Source: Fibrobacter sp. UWEL (GTDB lineage: Bacteria > Fibrobacterota > Fibrobacteria > Fibrobacterales > Fibrobacteraceae). Taken from it: a DNA stretch of 64,000 nucleotides. The notes beneath the pieces are model-generated. The model saw only the letters and a list, made by a program, of their open reading frames with translations, was not told the origin of the DNA and did not search any database. The stretch covers positions 62,001 to 126,000 of the forward strand of contig NZ_FRBE01000003.1 of the NCBI RefSeq assembly GCF_900142535.1, read 5' to 3'. Of the stretch, positions 59,974 through 64,000 are shown piece by piece. Position 1 is the stretch's first letter. Every line of letters starts with the position of its first letter. The position numbers and the translations under genes are program-made.

Positions 59974-61332
59974 ATGGCAAACTCGAAAAACATGGACTTG
60001 CTCTCGGGCTCGATATGGGATAAGATCCTTAAGTTTGCCATTCCCCTGGCTGCCAGTTCCATCTTTCAACAGCTGTTTAATTCCGCTGACGTTGCTGTGG
60101 TGGGGAAGTTTGCCGGCGATGCTGCCCTGGCTGCCGTGGGTGCCAATACCTTCGTTATCAACCTGATGGTGAACCTTTTTGTGGGTCTTTCCATCGGGGC
60201 AAATGTGGTGGTGGCCAATGCCCTTGGGGAAGGGCGCCCCCGTTCTGTTTCCCGAGGGGTACATACCTCGGTGGCTGTGTCCCTAGCCTGTGGAGTCCTG
60301 CTGGGACTTATCGGGATATTCTTTGCCCGTCCTATCCTTACCGCAATTTCTACCCCCGCCGATATTCTGGATCAGGCGATTCTCTACTTCCGCATTTACT
60401 TCATGGGAATGCCCTTTATCATGCTGTACAATTTCTGTGCAGCCCTCCTGAGAAGTAAGGGGGATACCAAGCGACCTTTCTATGTGCTGCTGGTTGCAGG
60501 TGCAATCAACCTGGTTTTAAACATCCTCTTTGTGGTGGGCTTCCATATGGATGTGGATGGCGTTGCCATCGCGACGGTCATTGCCAACGTGATCAGCTCT
60601 GTAACCTTACTGGTATTCCTGAGACGGGAAACGGGGCCCTTCAAGTTTAATTTCTGGAAAATGCGTTTTACACCCTGGATTCTGGGACGCATCATAAAGA
60701 TTGGCTTGCCCGCCGGTGTGCAGGGTGCATTATTCTCCTTCAGTAACGTGTGTATCCAGTCTGCAATTAACAGCTTGGGCTCTACGGCGGTGGCAGCTTC
60801 CGCCGTGGCCATGAACCCGGAATTAATCGTTTACTTCTGGCTTGCTTCCTTCGGTCACGCCTGCGTTACCTTTGTGGGGCAGAACTATGGGGCCCGAAAT
60901 CTGGAACGTTGCAAGAAGGTTGTCCGCTGGACTCTTTTGCTGTCGGGCTTGTCCACTTTTGCACTGGGCGCCTTGACCAGCATATTCTATCACCCCATCC
61001 TTTCCATTTTTACCAATGACGAAGCTACCATCGCAACGGGCATGTATCGCGTGTACATTGTCATCGGCCTGGAGTTTATTAACGTGCTGATCGATGTGAG
61101 TTCCGGTGCCCTTCGCGGTATGGGAAAATCCATGCTGCCCACATTAATTTGTGTGTTTGGTATTTGTGGAATCCGTATTTCCTGGGTTTTTGTCATGTTC
61201 CCCAAGTTTGGAACCTTCAAGGCCCTTATGTTCTGCTATCCCATCAGCTGGCTTGTCACTGGAATCGTACTGGTCTGCATTTATGGCCGTTTTGTCCGCA
61301 AAAAGAAAATAGAGTGGTCTTCCGAAAAATAG
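59974..61332 (+). CDS. MATE family efflux transporter (second copy, diverged)
   Basis: 452 aa, twelve hydrophobic segments. DKILKFAIPLAASSIFQQLFNSADVAVVG, LGEGRPRSVSRGVHTSV and GLPAGVQGALFSFSNVCIQSAIN are typical of the NorM/DinF-like MATE group. It differs enough from the transporter at 46126 to be a separate subfamily. ATG 59974 is preferred; TTG 59962 lies within the promoter element. Divergent from ychF and 22 nt before the next lipoprotein gene, which has its own promoter. Confidence 0.9.
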   Translation: MANSKNMDLLSGSIWDKILKFAIPLAASSIFQQLFNSADVAVVGKFAGDAALAAVGANTFVINLMVNLFVGLSIGANVVVANALGEGRPRSVSRGVHTSVAVSLACGVLLGLIGIFFARPILTAISTPADILDQAILYFRIYFMGMPFIMLYNFCAALLRSKGDTKRPFYVLLVAGAINLVLNILFVVGFHMDVDGVAIATVIANVISSVTLLVFLRRETGPFKFNFWKMRFTPWILGRIIKIGLPAGVQGALFSFSNVCIQSAINSLGSTAVAASAVAMNPELIVYFWLASFGHACVTFVGQNYGARNLERCKKVVRWTLLLSGLSTFALGALTSIFYHPILSIFTNDEATIATGMYRVYIVIGLEFINVLIDVSSGALRGMGKSMLPTLICVFGICGIRISWVFVMFPKFGTFKALMFCYPISWLVTGIVLVCIYGRFVRKKKIEWSSEK

Positions 61333-61340
61333 GCTTTTTA

Positions 61341-61346
61341 TATATT
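61341..61346 (+). promoter_or_regulatory. -10-like TATATT of the lipoprotein gene
   Basis: TATATT ends 8 nt before ATG 61355, with no SD between. Confidence 0.5.
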
Positions 61347-61354
61347 TCATTTCG

Positions 61355-62542
61355 ATGAAGTATTTAATTACGTCTACATTATTACTAGCTCTTGGCCTTT
61401 CTGCCTGTGTTTATGAACCTGAGCAGTTTGAGGAGTCCTCTTCTGCCCCCGCATCTGGGTCCAGTTCAGAAATTGGAACGGTTCGTGCCATTAACAGCGG
61501 CAAGCAGATTTGCAATCCGTCTATTTCTCAGGATACGGCAAATTATCCCGGTGCCATGCTGTGGTTGAATTTTGGTGGCGTCCTGAATGTAACCCCTAAG
61601 GATTCCAACTATACCACTCGTCAAGTGGTGCAACACGACCGTTTGACGGTGACCAACCAGGATAACGAAGTAGTTTGGTACTTAATGATGGACTCCACGG
61701 ATTGCCAGTTCCAGGATCCGGAATGGAGTACTCATCCTAATTTCGTGGTTGCTACTCGAGGTGTGGATAGCGAAGGCTCCAAGGGATGTACTGATCTGGA
61801 TTACGGTATCTTTGCCGCCCGCATGAGCGACCATAAGCAATTCTGGCTTGTAGATAAGGGCCTTGGCGAATTTACCACTCCCCATTTGTGGGTGGATCCT
61901 TCTGTAACGGATCTGGATACTACGGCTTCCGACACTACGGTACAGGGATTCTTCGGTACCGAAAATGTTCGTCTGGTTTATGTGGACACCAAGAGCGAAA
62001 TCAACTTTGTGGATTTTGCCAACGGCGGCGTGAAAAAGACGGTCAAGCTGAAGAAACCCGCAGAAATGCAGAAGGAAAACTGGACTCCTGATAGTCCTAT
62101 GATTTCCCCGGACGGCAAATTCATCGTGTTCAATGCTGTTAAGATCATGGGTAACAGCACTGTCATGAAGTCTTACATCCAAAAGCTGGATGCAAATGCA
62201 ACCGCTGTAGAAATGGAACGTTCTTCTGACATGATGGGCGAGCCTATGCAGCCCCATTGGTTCAAGTATGGTGCACGTCTCTTTGTGACTTGGACTGAAG
62301 TCTCTGAAAATAATTTCTTCGTTAAGGGTGATTTGTCCTTGGCCGAAACTCAGGATGGAAGCCTGGGCCGTACGGTTATGCGCGAAATTTCCCTGGATGC
62401 AAACGCTCCTGCTGACTTGGCTATGCAGTGGGTGGGTTCTGTAATTGAAATTGCTCCTGTTCCTATGACTGGCGGACGCTCTCCTGATGGAAAGTTCCTT
62501 GCCACTGGTTATCAAAACGGCTTTATGCTGGAACTTCCGTGA
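61355..62542 (+). CDS. Lipoprotein with TolB-like repeats, unknown
   Basis: 395 aa. Lipobox GLSAC, then a Ser-rich linker (EESSSAPASGSSSE). The mature protein has spaced SPDGKF motifs (DSPMISPDGKFIVFNA near 247, GGRSPDGKFLATGYQ near 377) and regular beta strands, suggesting a TolB-like propeller. Five cysteines lie in the N-terminal half. Probably outer-membrane or periplasmic; no family assigned. It is followed 8 nt later by an outer-membrane candidate, likely co-transcribed. Confidence 0.7.
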   Translation: MKYLITSTLLLALGLSACVYEPEQFEESSSAPASGSSSEIGTVRAINSGKQICNPSISQDTANYPGAMLWLNFGGVLNVTPKDSNYTTRQVVQHDRLTVTNQDNEVVWYLMMDSTDCQFQDPEWSTHPNFVVATRGVDSEGSKGCTDLDYGIFAARMSDHKQFWLVDKGLGEFTTPHLWVDPSVTDLDTTASDTTVQGFFGTENVRLVYVDTKSEINFVDFANGGVKKTVKLKKPAEMQKENWTPDSPMISPDGKFIVFNAVKIMGNSTVMKSYIQKLDANATAVEMERSSDMMGEPMQPHWFKYGARLFVTWTEVSENNFFVKGDLSLAETQDGSLGRTVMREISLDANAPADLAMQWVGSVIEIAPVPMTGGRSPDGKFLATGYQNGFMLELP

Positions 62543-62550
62543 GGCTCTCG

Positions 62551-63675
62551 ATGAAATTTGATTACAGAAAGATTTGCGGAATTGCTGGCGTGGCCCTGTT
62601 GGCCTCTATCGCAGGCTTTGTTGGCTATAAGGCTCCTGTTGAAGTTGCTACTCCGTGGCAGTCCATTGGTGGCTGCGGTGCTGGTGGCTCTGGTGGCGGT
62701 TCCGGCGACGGTATTAAGTGGATTGGCCAGGGCGTCTCTGGTGGTTATCTGGAAGTGGAAGCCTTTACCAAGTATGCAGTGGGCCAGAATTTCTCCAGCA
62801 TGACCTTTACGCCCCATTTGTCCGTGAAGCCCACCTGGTCTACGAAACTGGGCGTGAGCATTCCCATGATGAGTCATCAGGGTGAAGTGCAGTATCGAAG
62901 CAACCAGAATCCTACCGATCGCACCACAGGCGGTCTGGGGGACGTGTCCTTTGACTTTAGCAAGACCATTGGTAGTGGTGGCGCAGCATCTCTTTCCGCC
63001 AGTTTGAGTATTCCTACGGGACAGTACGACATTAAGCGCGGTACTGATGGTGGTAAGGAAATTCTGCCTAGCAGTTTCCAGAAGGGTTCTGGCTTGTACA
63101 GCTTGACCTTGGGCTGGGACTATAGCCGCGATACGGATAAGGGCATCTGGCTTTACGGCTTGACTTATACCCATCCTTTTGCCATGCACCTGTTCTCCGG
63201 GGAAAACGAATTTAACGATTCCTACTGGAAGGACTTGGACCATAAGGGAGACCGGTTCAAGTATCGATTCAAGGCTTATGGCGAAAACGACCTTGGCGCC
63301 TATACGCCGCCCAGCGTAGGTGGTTCCATTGCCTACGGTTATCGTGGACGTCCGGGAATTGTGCAGTCCTTCGGCCTGAGTTTCTCTGCTCCGCTGGGTG
63401 TAGCCTGGATTTCTTCTGAAACGGAAGGCAAGTACGATCCTCGTCCGGATCCGGATCATAAGGCCTGGTCTGCGGCTCTTGCCTATGGTATCGAATTTTC
63501 CGATACGGACTTCCCCGTGTATTTTGCAGTAAGTATTCCTATTCACGACAAGTCCAACTCCAACTCTAAGGACGAGTACGATGAAAAGCCCATGCGCCAG
63601 TGGGACGCTCCCGATTGGTCTGATTTTGGACAGCAGTGGACTGTGGCTGTGGGCGTGAAGGGTTCGTTCTTCTAG
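62551..63675 (+). CDS. Predicted outer-membrane beta-barrel protein
   Basis: 374 aa. The N-terminus (FDYRKICGIAGVALLASIAGFVGY) is a signal or anchor, then a Gly/Ser-rich linker (GGCGAGGSGGGSGDG). The rest alternates polar and aromatic residues in strands: VEAFTKYAVG, LSVKPTWSTKLGVSIP, VSFDFSKTIG, ASLSASLSIPTGQY, ending VAVGVKGSFF with C-terminal Phe. This resembles barrel proteins of the MetA-pathway phenol type (weak). ATG 62551 with GAGG upstream is chosen over GTG 62539. It pairs with the preceding lipoprotein; ligand unknown. Confidence 0.65.
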   Translation: MKFDYRKICGIAGVALLASIAGFVGYKAPVEVATPWQSIGGCGAGGSGGGSGDGIKWIGQGVSGGYLEVEAFTKYAVGQNFSSMTFTPHLSVKPTWSTKLGVSIPMMSHQGEVQYRSNQNPTDRTTGGLGDVSFDFSKTIGSGGAASLSASLSIPTGQYDIKRGTDGGKEILPSSFQKGSGLYSLTLGWDYSRDTDKGIWLYGLTYTHPFAMHLFSGENEFNDSYWKDLDHKGDRFKYRFKAYGENDLGAYTPPSVGGSIAYGYRGRPGIVQSFGLSFSAPLGVAWISSETEGKYDPRPDPDHKAWSAALAYGIEFSDTDFPVYFAVSIPIHDKSNSNSKDEYDEKPMRQWDAPDWSDFGQQWTVAVGVKGSFF

Positions 63676-64000
63676 TTTGCTGGTTGGTCGCCTGTAGTTC
63701 ATCTTTGTTTCGTCGGGTTGATTTGGGGTTTGCCGCGAGTTTGCTGCGGGTTTGCTGTGGGTTTGCCTCGGGTGGGGCTCGGCGGTAACTAGTCCCTTCG
63801 CTCCGCTCCCTGCGCTTCGCTGGCGGCGATGTTTTTTATTGCGAAAAAAGGTAATTCTTATTACGTACAAAATAATTACGAACCTTTATTGTCCTGAGGG
63901 GTTTCTTTAGGGGGCTTTTTCCTGGTTGGCTGTGGTCTGGAAAGTTGGGTTTTTGTATCTTTGTTGCCGAAATTGTCTTTTTTTTCGTGATAGGTAGGTT
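63676..64000. other. Intergenic end of window, no gene found
   Basis: Contains the 11-bp repeat at 63729-63772 and a GC-rich stretch (63786-63830) built from CTTCGCT/CCGCTCC-like pieces. After 63840 the DNA is AT-rich, with a TAATT...AATTA partial palindrome near 63853-63880. No ORF with a credible start is visible. Confidence 0.5.
63729..63772. repeat. 11-bp tandem repeat, 4 units
   Basis: Four contiguous 11-mers: TTTGCCGCGAG, TTTGCTGCGGG, TTTGCTGTGGG, TTTGCCTCGGG. Confidence 0.85.

Overview
The window looks like a chromosome segment from a Fibrobacter-like member of the Fibrobacterota, from the FCB group. The evidence is lineage-typical protein families: lipoproteins carrying the 'Fibrobacter succinogenes major paralogous' (FISUMP) domain, a secreted fibro-slime domain protein, a lipid-anchored family 10 xylanase, a CotH lipoprotein, and Ser-rich linkers behind lipoboxes. 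The rest is core chromosome: sigma-70, murI, murB, argG, HU, rpsP-rimM-trmD-rplS, ffh, def, yajC, uvrA, ychF and one tRNA. I saw no prophage, insertion sequence, CRISPR array or plasmid functions. Names come from reading motifs; no database search was run.

Layout. 1-486: 5' part of a sigma-70 gene on the minus strand. 732-6733: a plus-strand block for surface glycan or lipid work (methyltransferase, GT4 glycosyltransferase, flippase-like membrane protein), then one long ORF joining a UvrD-type helicase to a PlsC acyltransferase, then murI. 6873-9237: an apparently well expressed unknown protein and a biotin-dependent-type carboxyltransferase. 9427-13813: a lipoprotein island (SGNH-like protein, a frameshifted FISUMP gene, an intact FISUMP gene co-oriented with a CnoX-like thioredoxin-TPR protein). 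14870-18625: zinc-ribbon protein, two related membrane-anchored proteins, an AI-2E family protein, HU and a tiny lipoprotein. 18629-25372: rlmI, vanZ-like, murB, a DnaG-like primase, argG and two outer-membrane candidates. 26219-28990: the fibro-slime protein. 29076-37094 on the minus strand: a yajC-def-spoIID-like-methylthiotransferase operon, two tandem cyclic-nucleotide-binding-domain proteins, and the rpsP ribosomal/tRNA-modification operon. 37334-43954: small envelope proteins, a 31-codon membrane peptide, ffh, another FISUMP lipoprotein, an acyltransferase and the xylanase. 44154-49850: CotH lipoprotein, MATE transporter, hybrid histidine kinase. 49909-63675: DUF1653 protein, tRNA-Ala, a double-length UvrA, an FGE/PEGA protein, ychF, a second MATE transporter and a lipoprotein plus outer-membrane pair.

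Two signals cut across the annotation. First, many start codons are preceded at only 6-11 nt by a TATATT or TAnnTTTG element, which suggests leaderless or nearly leaderless transcripts and a Bacteroidetes-like -7 element. Second, degenerate 7-bp repeat arrays sit in three intergenic regions next to such promoters. Other points worth a second look are the helicase-acyltransferase fusion lacking a 2B domain, the four-ATPase UvrA, a methylthiotransferase that reads like the archaeal/eukaryotic MtaB branch, and YajC with a signal peptide and long Ala-rich extension.
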